From positions 1-18,363 of the forward strand of contig JAZRCL010000027.1 in assembly GCA_045659745.1 (NCBI GenBank): a stretch of DNA of 18,363 nt, written 5' to 3'. Both the position numbers and the translations under genes were made by a program. The notes beneath the pieces are model-generated. The model searched no databases. It saw only the letters and a program-made list of their open reading frames with translations, and had not been told where the DNA came from. This DNA comes from SVTX01 sp045659745. Its GTDB lineage: Bacteria; Bacillota; Clostridia; Oscillospirales; CAG-272. Shown here one piece after another: positions 1 to 7,714 of the stretch (its first letter is position 1; every line of letters starts with the position of its first letter).

Positions 1-2
1 CT

Positions 3-128
3 TATGAGGATCCCGAGGCATATCCCAACCTTACAATTCGTGTTTCCGGCTATGCGGTAAACTTCCACAAGCTTTCACGCGAGCATCAGCGTGAGGTAAT
101 CAGCCGTACCTTCCACGAGTGCTTATGA
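3..128 (+). CDS. pflB: Formate C-acetyltransferase (pyruvate formate-lyase), C-terminal end only
   Basis: Only the last 41 codons are present, and the gene starts outside the window. The visible tail contains YPNLTIRVSGYAVNF followed by a REHQREVISRTFHE-like helix. This matches the C-terminal glycyl-radical domain of pyruvate formate-lyase, where RVSGYAV includes the glycine that carries the radical. The enzyme splits pyruvate plus CoA into acetyl-CoA and formate during anaerobic growth. The TGA stop overlaps the ATG of the activase gene that follows, which is the usual pflB-pflA order. Identification is firm although only the tail is visible. Confidence 0.95.
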   Translation, partial: YEDPEAYPNLTIRVSGYAVNFHKLSREHQREVISRTFHECL

Positions 129-832
129 GTAATGTAGGAAGAGTACATTCCATACAGAGCCTTGGAACGCTTGACGGCCCGGGAGTTCGCTTCGTCGTAT
201 TTTTGCAAGGGTGCAATCTCCGATGCAAGTGCTGTCACAATCCCGATACTTGGAATATGTCGGAGGGCAGAGAATATACATCAGACCAGATAATGAGCAA
301 GGCTATGAATTTCCGCGAATATTTCGGACGAGAGGGCGGAATAACGCTCTCAGGAGGCGAGCCGCTCCTGCAGGCGGATTTCGCCCGCGAGGTATTCATA
401 AAATGTCACAGAGAGGGAATAAACACCTGTCTTGACACGTCGGGAAGTGTTTTGACGAACACTGTCAAGGACTTGCTCGAGCATACCGACCGCGTGTTGC
501 TTGACATTAAATACACAACTGACGAGGCTTATCGCGAAAACGTAGGATGCTCAATCAAAACACCTCTTGAGTTTCTTGATTATCTTAATCAAAAGAATAT
601 TCCAACGACATTGCGTAAGGTAATAATCCCGACGGTTAATGACACCAAGGAGAGTATTCTCAAGCTTAAAGAAATAGCGCACGCGCACGCGTGTGTAGAT
701 AAAGTGGAGCTTTTGCCGTTCCGCAAGATTTGTCAGGTCAAATACGACAAGCTGGGACTTGAGTTTCCTTTTGGACATCTCCCCGAGCCCACGCGCGAAA
801 AAATGGCAGAGCTTGAGGCACTGATAAAATAA
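125..832 (+). CDS. pflA: Pyruvate formate-lyase activating enzyme (radical SAM)
   Basis: A 235-residue radical SAM enzyme that uses S-adenosylmethionine and a 4Fe-4S cluster to place the glycyl radical on pyruvate formate-lyase. The cluster motif is C30-x3-C34-x2-C37, within GCNLRCKCCHNPDTW. The GGEP motif (TLSGGEPLLQ) that contacts SAM follows at about residue 77. Length and motif order match family members. The ATG at 125 overlaps the pflB stop (ATGA), which suggests translational coupling. A GTG at 119 in the same frame would add only two residues and has no better ribosome binding site. The gene ends in the stem of a strong terminator. Being directly behind pflB makes this PflA rather than an activase for another glycyl-radical enzyme. 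Confidence 0.95.
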   Translation: MSNVGRVHSIQSLGTLDGPGVRFVVFLQGCNLRCKCCHNPDTWNMSEGREYTSDQIMSKAMNFREYFGREGGITLSGGEPLLQADFAREVFIKCHREGINTCLDTSGSVLTNTVKDLLEHTDRVLLDIKYTTDEAYRENVGCSIKTPLEFLDYLNQKNIPTTLRKVIIPTVNDTKESILKLKEIAHAHACVDKVELLPFRKICQVKYDKLGLEFPFGHLPEPTREKMAELEALIK

Positions 833-864
833 AAAATCCGACTCATCCGAGTCGGATTTTTTAT
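831..864. terminator. Bidirectional intrinsic terminator between pflA and the convergent hydrolase gene
   Basis: A perfect 14-bp inverted repeat has arms at 831-844 and 849-862 around the tetraloop ATCC. The arm is an A-run followed by TCCGACTC, so each strand ends its GC stem in a run of T. The pflA stop codon reaches into the left arm and the stop of the convergent hydrolase is at 864-866, so one hairpin serves both genes. Confidence 0.92.
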
Positions 865-1376
865 TATTCGTTAATTATTTTTACCTGACACATTTTCATT
901 GCGTCAAGCGCGGTCTTGTGACTTTGAGGTGTCACTCCCGCGCAGGCTTTCGCGTCAACTATCAGCGGAATCTCGGGGAAGTATGCCTTTGTTATCATTA
1001 CGTTTGAAATAACGCAGATGTCCGTGCAAAGACCTACAAAGGTTATGCTTTCAATGTTTTCCTCGCGCGACAACACCTTTACAAGCTCGGACGAGCCAAA
1101 GGTTATCTTGTCTATTGCTTCGGTCTTGCGGAGGCTATCAAGCTCGTCTCTTATCTCCCAACCCTGCGTGCCCTTGATGCAGTGTGGCACGGGGAGATTT
1201 TTGCCCTCCTGTGTCTGCATATAATTTTCCGTATGTGTGTCACGGGTAAAATATACTTTGCCGTCAAAGCTCTCAATAACGCTCTTGACGTAGGGCACTA
1301 TCGCCACCGCCTCGGGCGAGCCGAGCGCGCCGTCAATAAAATCATTCTGCATATCTACAACAACAAGTATTTTCAT
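864..1376 (-). CDS. Isochorismatase/nicotinamidase-family cysteine hydrolase
   Basis: A 170-residue cytoplasmic hydrolase of the isochorismatase fold. The expected catalytic triad can be placed: Asp8 in VVDMQNDF, Lys90 in DKITFGS, and Cys121 in GLCTDICV. Asp46 and His48 in TRDTHTENY, with His65, sit where nicotinamidases bind a metal. The family cleaves amide or vinyl-ether bonds. Nicotinamidase (PncA, nicotinamide to nicotinate) is the closest match in motifs, but substrate cannot be fixed from sequence and no NAD-salvage partner lies nearby. GGAGG is 7 nt before the ATG. The gene is monocistronic, with its own promoter at 1406-1434 and a terminator shared with pflA. Confidence 0.85.
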   Translation of the reverse strand: MKILVVVDMQNDFIDGALGSPEAVAIVPYVKSVIESFDGKVYFTRDTHTENYMQTQEGKNLPVPHCIKGTQGWEIRDELDSLRKTEAIDKITFGSSELVKVLSREENIESITFVGLCTDICVISNVMITKAYFPEIPLIVDAKACAGVTPQSHKTALDAMKMCQVKIINE

Positions 1377-1405
1377 ATCAAAACCTCCGTCCTAATCTAT
1401 ACTAC

Positions 1406-1434
1406 ATTTTACCACAAAACTTTATCTCAGTCAA
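1406..1434 (-). promoter_or_regulatory. Sigma-70/SigA-type promoter of the isochorismatase-family gene
   Basis: On the minus strand TTGACT (1429-1434) and TAAAAT (1406-1411) are separated by 17 bp, about 30 nt upstream of the ATG at 1376. Each hexamer has one mismatch to consensus. Confidence 0.75.
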
Positions 1435-1448
1435 TAATTTGGTGAAAG

Positions 1449-1519
1449 TTCTTGAAAGAGGGAGGGGGTAAAGGGGGAGGGAGAAAACTTCTTTCAAGAA
1501 GTGTTCTCCCTCCCCCTTT
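1449..1519. repeat. G/C-rich intergenic hairpin element, possible terminator of the pheST-DUF896 operon
   Basis: A 22-bp inverted repeat has arms at 1470-1491 and 1498-1519 with one mismatch. Each arm is a purine- or pyrimidine-rich block (GGGGGAGGGAGAA on the plus strand). A second perfect 10-bp pairing, TTCTTGAAAG (1449-1458) with CTTTCAAGAA (1491-1500), competes with it. On the minus strand the hairpin follows the DUF896 stop but is trailed by only three T residues, so termination is plausible rather than certain. The architecture resembles the element at 5227-5351. Confidence 0.7.
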
Positions 1520-1521
1520 TA

Positions 1522-1728
1522 TCACTCGTCCTTTTTCAATTTTTTCTTTGAGCCGTCGGGATATTGAACGGTGGTGTTATTGAGAGTTGCTCTCAGGTCG
1601 CCAACGTAGGATTCAATATACTCACGGCGGAGTGCGTCGCGTTCTGCAAGCTCCTCATCTGTAAGGGTTTCGCCTGCCTTGACGCGTCGCGCGTACTCGT
1701 TTATTTTATTGATCTTTTCCTGTGTCAT
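1522..1728 (-). CDS. DUF896 (YnzC-like) small protein
   Basis: A 68-residue soluble protein of the DUF896/YnzC family. The diagnostic pattern is visible: KINKINEYARRVKAGE, then LTDEELAERDALRREYIESY, then a short conserved stretch with L-x-N-T-x-V-x-x-PDG. It should form a two-helix hairpin over about residues 3-45 with a basic tail (KKKLKK). The biochemical role of the family is not settled, although some Bacillus members are under SOS control. An AGAGGAT ribosome binding site lies about 8 nt before the ATG. It follows pheT by 23 nt on the same strand, so it is the last gene of the T-box-regulated pheST transcript. I see no LexA box in front of it. Confidence 0.85.
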   Translation of the reverse strand: MTQEKINKINEYARRVKAGETLTDEELAERDALRREYIESYVGDLRATLNNTTVQYPDGSKKKLKKDE

Positions 1729-1751
1729 TTAGAAATCCTCTGCTTTGAGCA

Positions 1752-4148
1752 TTATTCTCTGATTCCGATGCCGAGCTTGAACTTGAGGTCGTTGAGTATC
1801 TTCTTGGATGCCTTGTCCGCTTCCTCGACGGTGAGTGTGCGGTCGGATGCACGGAGGGTTACACGGAAGGATACCGACTTCTTGCCCGCACCGATCTTTT
1901 CGCCACGGTAGATGTCAAAGAGCTTGACACTCTCGCAAAGCTTACCTGCCGCGCGGCTCATAACATCCTGGATCTCGCCAACGGTGAGCTCCTCGTCGCA
2001 AATGAACGAGAAGTCACGGCTGGATGCGGGGAACTTGGGAAGAGGCTTGTAGTCGATCACGTGGTCTGCGCAGTCCCAGATATTATCAAAGGAGAGCACA
2101 CCCGCATAAACGGCAATATTCACGCCGTAGTTTTCGCAAACAAGGGGGTGAACCTGACCGAAAATACCGAGCTCTGTACCGTCTGCCGCATAAACTGCCG
2201 CGCAACGTCCGGGATGGTAAGAGGGATTGTCGCAAACTGCCTTGTAGGTCGCGCCCTTGATGCGAGCGGATGCGAGGATGTTTTCAACAACGCCCTTGAG
2301 CGTGTAGAAATCTGTATCGCCGTAGGAACCGAGAACTATCATCTTGGGCTCGTTGGGAAGTGAATTTTCTCCGTCGGTGGGAAGATATACGTTTGCCATC
2401 TCAAAGAGACTTACGTTTTCATTTGAGAAGTTGATGTTTCTTGTCAGTACCTCAAGCATAGAGGGAAGAGCGGTGGTTCTCATAACGCTCGTGTCCTCGC
2501 CGAGAGGATTGGTTATAACTACGGACTTGCGGAGGTTTGAGTCCTCGGGAAGTCTTATCTTGTCATAGCACTTGGGGCTGATGAAGGAGAATGTCTGTAT
2601 CTGGTCAAAGCCAAGTCCGTAAAGAAGCTCCTCGGTGTCAACCTCAAATTTCTGCTTGGGAGTTCTGCCGCCCTGTGTAGTCTCTGCCTTGATGCAGGTG
2701 GACTTTATCTTGTTGTAACCGTAGATACGGATAACTTCCTCTGCGATGTCGTTCATGCAAGTAAGGTCTGCACGGAACGAGGGAACAGTTATCTTGCCGT
2801 CCTGGATTTTGCACTCAAGACGTGTGAGTACGTCGATTACATAGTCCTCTGTAAGTTCAACACCAAGGAACTTGTTGTATCTCTCAACCTCAAGGGGAAG
2901 AACTGTGGGAGCAACCTTTGTGGGGTAAACGTCGATAATACCGTCAACAACCTCACCTGCGCCGAGCATCTGAACGAGCTCGCAAGCGCGGAGAAGACCG
3001 CCCATAGCATTTTCTGCGTCAAGGCCCTTTTCAAAGCGAGCGCTGGACTCGGTTCTCATGCCGTTTTTCTTTGCGGTCACACGTACGCTGGGACCCGAGA
3101 AGCAAGCGGACTCGAATACAACTGTTGCCGTGTCGTCCTTGATCTCGCTATTAGCACCGCCCATGACACCTGCAAGAGCGACTGCCTTATGCTCGTCTGC
3201 GATAACAAGCATTGTGGAATCAAGAGTGTAGTCCTTGTCGTCAAGTGACTTGAAGTTCTCACCGTCAAGCGCGCGGCGAACGTTTATTGCCGAGCCGTCA
3301 AGGCAGGAATAGTCAAACGCGTGCATAGGCTGACCGTATTCAAGCATGACGTAGTTTGTAATGTCAACGATATTGTTTATGGGGCGCACACCTGCCGCGC
3401 GGAGTCTCATTCTGAGCCAGAGGGGCGAGGGAGCAATTTTTACGTTCTTTACAACCTTTGCCGCATATCTGAAGCAGAGGTCGGGGTCGCTGATCTGTAC
3501 CGAGAGATAGTTGTCTATCTTGTCGCCGTCGTTTGTTTCCTTGACTACAGGCGCGGGGATGTGGAGGGGCTTATCAAAGGAGATAGCCGTCTCACGAGCG
3601 AGACCGATAACTGAGAGACAGTCAGGGCGGTTGGAGGTGATCTCAAATTCAACCACAGTGTCGTTGAGCATGAGAGCTTCCTTGATGTCCATTCCGATCT
3701 TGTCTGCATATTCTTCGCCGAGAATGAGGATTCCGTCCTCTACTGCATCAGGCATATCGTGGAGAGTGAGGTTAAGCTCGGCGATGGAGCAGAGCATACC
3801 GTTGGACTCAACTCCGCGGAGCTTGCCCGCCTTGATCTTGACGCCGCCGGGAAGCGTTGCTACGGGAATAGCCGCAGGGACGATGTCGCCCGGATGTACG
3901 TTCTGCGCACCCGTGACGATCTGAGTGACCTCGCTGCCAATGTCGATCTGGCATATCCAGAGGTGGTCGGAGTCGGGGTGACGCTCCATAGAAACTACCT
4001 TTGCAACCTTAACGTTCTGTATATCCTCGCCGAGAATTTCGTAGCCCTCGACCTTGGAGCCAGTGTCGGTCATTCTGTCGCAGTATTCCTTGACGGAGAT
4101 ACCGTCTGTATTTGTGAAATCGTGAAGCCAATTAAGTGAAAGATTCAT
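1752..4148 (-). CDS. pheT: Phenylalanine--tRNA ligase, beta subunit
   Basis: A 798-residue beta subunit of the (alpha-beta)2 phenylalanyl-tRNA synthetase, full length for bacteria. In order there are: an N-terminal segment (MNLSLNWLHDF), an EMAP-II-like tRNA-binding domain at about 40-150 (HPDSDHLWICQIDIG, GKLRGVESNGMLCS), and the B3/B4 editing domain at about 210-380 (RPINNIVDITNYVMLEYGQP, HAFDY). A B5 domain and a catalytic-like core with NPLGEDTSVMRT follow, and then an FDX-ACB anticodon-binding domain at about 700-798 (FPASSRDFSF). The alpha subunit carries the active site; this subunit edits mischarged Tyr-tRNA and holds the tRNA. Its start lies 20 nt after the pheS stop, behind an AAGGAGAG ribosome binding site. 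Confidence 0.97.
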   Translation of the reverse strand: MNLSLNWLHDFTNTDGISVKEYCDRMTDTGSKVEGYEILGEDIQNVKVAKVVSMERHPDSDHLWICQIDIGSEVTQIVTGAQNVHPGDIVPAAIPVATLPGGVKIKAGKLRGVESNGMLCSIAELNLTLHDMPDAVEDGILILGEEYADKIGMDIKEALMLNDTVVEFEITSNRPDCLSVIGLARETAISFDKPLHIPAPVVKETNDGDKIDNYLSVQISDPDLCFRYAAKVVKNVKIAPSPLWLRMRLRAAGVRPINNIVDITNYVMLEYGQPMHAFDYSCLDGSAINVRRALDGENFKSLDDKDYTLDSTMLVIADEHKAVALAGVMGGANSEIKDDTATVVFESACFSGPSVRVTAKKNGMRTESSARFEKGLDAENAMGGLLRACELVQMLGAGEVVDGIIDVYPTKVAPTVLPLEVERYNKFLGVELTEDYVIDVLTRLECKIQDGKITVPSFRADLTCMNDIAEEVIRIYGYNKIKSTCIKAETTQGGRTPKQKFEVDTEELLYGLGFDQIQTFSFISPKCYDKIRLPEDSNLRKSVVITNPLGEDTSVMRTTALPSMLEVLTRNINFSNENVSLFEMANVYLPTDGENSLPNEPKMIVLGSYGDTDFYTLKGVVENILASARIKGATYKAVCDNPSYHPGRCAAVYAADGTELGIFGQVHPLVCENYGVNIAVYAGVLSFDNIWDCADHVIDYKPLPKFPASSRDFSFICDEELTVGEIQDVMSRAAGKLCESVKLFDIYRGEKIGAGKKSVSFRVTLRASDRTLTVEEADKASKKILNDLKFKLGIGIRE

Positions 4149-4168
4149 ACTGTTTTACTCTCCTTTCC

Positions 4169-5191
4169 TTAGAACTGTTCTATAAATCTGACGTCATTCT
4201 CGTAGAACATACGAATGTCGTCAATGTGGTATTTAAGCATAGTCACTCTCTCAAGACCGAGACCGAATGCAAAGCCCGAATACTTTTCGGGGTCGATTCC
4301 GCACATGGAGAGGACGTTGGGGTGTACCATTCCTGCGCCGAGAATTTCTATCCAACCCTCGCCCTTGCAAAGACGGCAGCCCTTGCCACCGCAAGCGAAG
4401 CAGGAGATGTCAACCTCGGCAGAAGGCTCTGTGAAGGGGAAGTGGTGGGGACGGAAACGGATTCTTGTGTCCTCACCGAATTCTGCCTTTGCGAAAGTCT
4501 CAAGCATTCCCTTGAGGTCGCCCATTGTGATGCCCTCGTCAACTACAAGACCTTCCATCTGGTGGAAAAGAGGGCTGTGAGTTGCGTCCATCGCGTCGCT
4601 TCTGTAAACGCGGCCGGGGGAAATTATGCGGATCGGGGGCTTCTGCACCTCCATTGTTCTCGCCTGAACGGGAGAGGTCTGGGAGCGAAGAAGTATATTT
4701 TCGGTGATGTAGAAGGTGTCCTGCGTGTCGCGCGCGGGGTGATTTTCGGGAATGTTGAGCGCCTTGAAGTTATAGTAGTCGTACTCAACCTCGGGTCCCT
4801 CTGCAATAGAGAAGCCCATGCCCATGAATATGTCCTCAAGGTCGCGCTGAACGAGAGTGAGGGGGTGACGGTGACCAACTTTCTTTACGTTTCCGGGAAC
4901 GGTGACGTCAAGCTTTTCTGCGATAAGCTTGTTTTCAAGAGCCTTTACGGAAAGCTCCTTCTTCTTTTCGGTAATAGCAGACTCAATCTCTGCTCTTACC
5001 TCGTTGGCTATCTGTCCAACTACGGGTCTTTCCTCGGGAGAAAGCTGACCCATTCCGCGAAGAACGGCGGTAAGCTCACCCTTCTTGCCAAGATATTTTA
5101 CGCGAAGCGCCTCAAGGCTTGCGTCGTCAATCTCTGCAGACGTTATCTGCGAGAGCGCTTCCACCTTGATTCTGTTCAATGTTTCTTTCAT
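4169..5191 (-). CDS. pheS: Phenylalanine--tRNA ligase, alpha subunit
   Basis: A 340-residue class II synthetase alpha subunit. An N-terminal coiled coil spans about residues 1-90. The catalytic domain shows HPARDTQDTFY (from 151), motif 2 GRVYRSDAMDATHSPLFHQ (from 193), and motif 3 GFAFGLGLERVTML (306-319). A C264-x2-C267-x4-C272-x2-C275 cluster lies between motifs 2 and 3, as in many bacterial PheS. It charges tRNA-Phe with phenylalanine together with PheT. An AAAGGAT site lies 8 nt before the ATG. Transcription starts behind the T-box, and a repeat element separates the T-box terminator from the gene. I see no unusual active-site residue. Confidence 0.97.
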   Translation of the reverse strand: MKETLNRIKVEALSQITSAEIDDASLEALRVKYLGKKGELTAVLRGMGQLSPEERPVVGQIANEVRAEIESAITEKKKELSVKALENKLIAEKLDVTVPGNVKKVGHRHPLTLVQRDLEDIFMGMGFSIAEGPEVEYDYYNFKALNIPENHPARDTQDTFYITENILLRSQTSPVQARTMEVQKPPIRIISPGRVYRSDAMDATHSPLFHQMEGLVVDEGITMGDLKGMLETFAKAEFGEDTRIRFRPHHFPFTEPSAEVDISCFACGGKGCRLCKGEGWIEILGAGMVHPNVLSMCGIDPEKYSGFAFGLGLERVTMLKYHIDDIRMFYENDVRFIEQF

Positions 5192-5226
5192 TTTTTTATA
5201 TCCTTTCGTTTATTATACTCAATTAT

Positions 5227-5351
5227 GGGGCGATGCCCCAAGCCCCGCCAAAAAACTTTCTCCCTATTTATTCTATACGGCTACTCTATTACCCTATAAA
5301 TAATTGCGGGAAAGTTTTAGGAGGTGAGGAACCCTTTTTCAAAAGGGTCCC
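5227..5351. repeat. Clostridial-type intergenic repeat inside the pheST leader
   Basis: This 125-nt stretch lies between the T-box terminator and pheS. It begins with a GGGGC-GAT-GCCCC hairpin (5227-5239), contains AAACTTTC facing GAAAGTTT about 50 nt apart, and ends in a hairpin with arms ACCCTTTT (5331-5338) and AAAAGGGT (5341-5348) flanked by GG and CC. It shares the GAAAGTTT, G-rich block and terminal hairpin order of the element at 1449-1519. No open reading frame of note lies here. Confidence 0.65.
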
Positions 5352-5357
5352 ACGAAC

Positions 5358-5606
5358 AAAAAAGTCCCAATTCACATAGAATTGGGACGAATAAGATCCG
5401 TGGTACCACCCAGCTTCCGACTATTGTCGGCACTTTGAGCCCTTATAACGCAGGGCGGACGGACTCGGCTACTTGAGATTTCTTTGACCTCGTCTGCTCA
5501 AAAGGGAAATGCCTTTGCACTATACATATCAAGCTCTCAGCTACGCTTGACTCTCTGTGATGCATATTTGTGTAAGGCTGACTTTTTCATAGCATTTATT
5601 ATATCG
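5358..5606 (-). promoter_or_regulatory. T-box leader (tRNA-Phe sensing) controlling pheST
   Basis: The minus strand shows a T-box riboswitch. The antiterminator bulge sequence GGGTGGTACCACGG lies at about 5398-5412, with TGGT matching an ACCA tRNA 3' end. It is followed by an intrinsic terminator with 9-bp arms at 5364-5372 and 5380-5388 and six T. In stem I the segment GGCATTTCCC contains the likely specifier TTC (minus strand, 5506-5508), a Phe codon, which agrees with the pheST genes downstream. When uncharged tRNA-Phe accumulates, it should stabilise the antiterminator and allow synthetase transcription. The leader starts just after the promoter at 5613-5641. Confidence 0.93.
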
Positions 5607-5612
5607 AATAAT

Positions 5613-5641
5613 ATTATAACACTAATTTTATATTTATGCAA
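5613..5641 (-). promoter_or_regulatory. Promoter of the T-box/pheST operon
   Basis: Minus-strand TTGCAT (5636-5641) and a perfect TATAAT (5613-5618) are 17 bp apart. The predicted start near 5606 coincides with the beginning of the T-box stem I region. Confidence 0.8.
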
Positions 5642-5660
5642 GTGTTGAAAATGCAAAATT

Positions 5661-5686
5661 AAACCCTCCGCTTTTGCGGAGGGTTT
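5661..5686 (-). terminator. Intrinsic terminator after the DUF1294 gene (end of gltX-glnS operon)
   Basis: A perfect 11-bp stem, AAACCCTCCGC (5661-5671) with GCGGAGGGTTT (5676-5686), closes on TTTT. On the minus strand it follows the DUF1294 stop by 7 nt and ends in TTTAATTTT. It sits about 20 nt upstream of the pheST -35 box and separates the two operons. Confidence 0.88.
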
Positions 5687-5693
5687 GTGCATA

Positions 5694-6011
5694 TTATACA
5701 ATAGTTAATATACCGAAATAGAACAGCGCGAATATTGCGGCGGCCTGAATAAGAATTATTACGGGGATACCCACCATAAACTTAAAATGCTTTGTTTTGT
5801 GTCTTATAAGAAGCATACAGATAAGCATAGCCACTGAGCCGCCGAGAGCGGAAAGGCCGAGGAGAGTTGCCTCGGGAATACGAAGCTCAACACGGTTCTT
5901 TTTTGATATCTTCTTGTCGTAGATACAGACGATGATAGATACAATCGATATTATAAGAATATATGCCAAAAGGATAGACAACGCGAGATTATTCTTTATA
6001 AAATCCAACAT
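5694..6011 (-). CDS. DUF1294 family integral membrane protein
   Basis: A 105-residue membrane protein with the DUF1294 signature: YDKK (31-34) after the first helix, RIPEATLLGLSALGG (44-58), then the conserved RHKTKHFKF (70-78). Predicted membrane segments are at about 9-30, 50-69 and 78-103. The function of the family is unknown. It follows glnS by 12 nt on the same strand and is the last gene of the transcript. Its place in an aminoacyl-tRNA synthetase operon is probably chance co-transcription, since nothing in the sequence ties it to translation. Confidence 0.87.
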   Translation of the reverse strand: MLDFIKNNLALSILLAYILIISIVSIIVCIYDKKISKKNRVELRIPEATLLGLSALGGSVAMLICMLLIRHKTKHFKFMVGIPVIILIQAAAIFALFYFGILTIV

Positions 6012-6023
6012 TGTTTTACTCCT

Positions 6024-7682
6024 TTACTTCTTAGGAAAGCTGTCCTTAAGACCTACAACGCGGTTAAAGACGCCCTCGTGCTTTGTGTCCTTGCAGAAAT
6101 ATCCCACACGAACGAACTGGAACTTGTCGCCTGCCTTTGCATCCGTGAGGGAAGGCTCAACGTATGCGCCATCGACTTTGGTGAGTGAGTTTTCGTTGAG
6201 GAAATCAAGATAGGTCTTTCCCTCGGGAACGTCGGCGGTATTTTCAATATTGAAAAGACGGTCGTAGAGCATAAAGCTTGCGGGAACTGCGTGTTTTGCG
6301 GAAAGCCAGTGAATAGTACCCTTTATCTTTCTGCCGTCGGTAGGCATCCCGTTGCCTGTCACAAGATCGGCTGTCGCGTGGATACACTTAATAGAGCCGT
6401 CCTCGTTCTTCTCAATTCCTGCGTACTTGATGATATATCCGCCCATAAGACGAACCTCGCCGTCGGGCTTGAGACGGAAGAACTTCGGAGGGGGAACCTC
6501 GGCAAAGTCGTCCGCGTCTATATAAACTTCGCGAGTCATAGGAACTTCTCTTGTGCCAAGCTCGGGCTTCTGAGGATGGTTGGGAAGGGTTATCATTTCT
6601 TCCTTGTCCTCGGGGTAGTTGTCGATTATGACCTTTATGGGATTAGCAATACCTACGCGGCGGAGTGAGTTTTCGTTAAGGTCGTCGCGCACGCAAGCCT
6701 CAAGCTGACGGACGTCAACTGTGTGGTCGGTATTTGTCACGCCTGCTTCACGAACGAAATTGAACAGAGCGGCGGGGGTGTATCCACGGCGACGAAGACC
6801 GCAAAGGGTAGGCAGACGGGGGTCGTCCCAGCCGTCAACGTGGCCTTCCTCAACGAGCTGACGGAGATAACGCTTGGACATAACGGTGTATGTGATGTTC
6901 ATGCGTCCGAACTCCCACTGATGAGGCTTCTGCTCAAAGCCTATCTTTTCAACGACCCAGTCATAAAGAGGTCTGTGGTTACGGAATTCGCTGGAGCAAA
7001 GGGAATGAGTGATACCCTCAAGCGCGTCCTGAATGGGATGCGCGAAGTCGTACATAGGATATACGCACCATTCGTCACCCTGACGGTGATGATGGATGTG
7101 CTTGATTCTGTAAATAACAGGGTCGCGGAGATAAGGGTTGTCCGAGGTGGGATCAATCTTTGCGCGGAGAGTGCGTGCGCCGTCCTCAAACTCGCCGTTC
7201 TTCATTCTCTCAAACAGATCAAGGTTTTCCTCAACGCTTCTGTTGCGGTAGGGAGATTCCTTTCCTGCAACTGCGCGGTCGGTACCCTTATAGTCTGCAA
7301 GGTCGTCCTTTGAAAGATCGCAAACGTATGCGTCGCCCTGACGGATGAGCTGAACTGCGAACTCGTAGCACTTGCCAAAATAGTCCGAGCCGTAGAATAC
7401 GCCGCCCGTGGGTGTTGCGCCGAGCCACTCAAGGTCCTCGCGAATGGAGCGTACGAACTCATCGGACTCCTTTGCGGGATTGGTGTCGTCATAGCGGAGA
7501 TTAAAAAGTCCCGCGTACTTGTTTGCAACGTCGGTGTTGACGCAAATTGCCTTTACAGAGCCTATGTGGAGATAGCCGTTTGGCTCGGGCGGAAAACGCG
7601 TGTGGATCTTGAGATTGGGATTGTTGCGAAGATCCTCGTCAATTATATCGTGAATAAAATTACCGTTTATAATTTCTTCCAT
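6024..7682 (-). CDS. glnS: Glutamine--tRNA ligase
   Basis: A 552-residue class I synthetase that charges tRNA-Gln directly. The HIGH-type motif is in RFPPEPNGYLHIGSVK (HIGS, 39-42). The KMSKS equivalent is VMSKR, with MSKR at 268-271, the same numbering as the E. coli enzyme. The GlnRS-specific DDTNPAKES segment (65-73) and WDDPRLPTLCGLRRRGYTP after the KMSKS loop separate it from GluRS. The C-terminal half is the beta-barrel anticodon-binding region. Many Bacillota lack GlnRS and use Glu-tRNA(Gln) amidation instead, so its presence here is informative. An AAAGGAT site precedes the ATG. The gene lies 32 nt after gltX. Confidence 0.97.
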   Translation of the reverse strand: MEEIINGNFIHDIIDEDLRNNPNLKIHTRFPPEPNGYLHIGSVKAICVNTDVANKYAGLFNLRYDDTNPAKESDEFVRSIREDLEWLGATPTGGVFYGSDYFGKCYEFAVQLIRQGDAYVCDLSKDDLADYKGTDRAVAGKESPYRNRSVEENLDLFERMKNGEFEDGARTLRAKIDPTSDNPYLRDPVIYRIKHIHHHRQGDEWCVYPMYDFAHPIQDALEGITHSLCSSEFRNHRPLYDWVVEKIGFEQKPHQWEFGRMNITYTVMSKRYLRQLVEEGHVDGWDDPRLPTLCGLRRRGYTPAALFNFVREAGVTNTDHTVDVRQLEACVRDDLNENSLRRVGIANPIKVIIDNYPEDKEEMITLPNHPQKPELGTREVPMTREVYIDADDFAEVPPPKFFRLKPDGEVRLMGGYIIKYAGIEKNEDGSIKCIHATADLVTGNGMPTDGRKIKGTIHWLSAKHAVPASFMLYDRLFNIENTADVPEGKTYLDFLNENSLTKVDGAYVEPSLTDAKAGDKFQFVRVGYFCKDTKHEGVFNRVVGLKDSFPKK

Positions 7683-7714
7683 TTTTCTATATCCTTTCGG
7701 GTGTGTTTGCAGAA

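Noticed and set aside
119..124. GTG start for pflA
   Set aside because: ATG at 125 overlaps the pflB stop in the usual coupled arrangement, and the extra two residues are not part of the family.
4136..5299. Long plus-strand open frame of 387 codons
   Set aside because: It lies fully antisense to pheS, whose motifs are unmistakable, and its translation shows no domain.
5328..5351. Second terminator in the pheST leader
   Set aside because: On the minus strand the hairpin is followed by CTCACC without a T-run, so it should not stop transcription.
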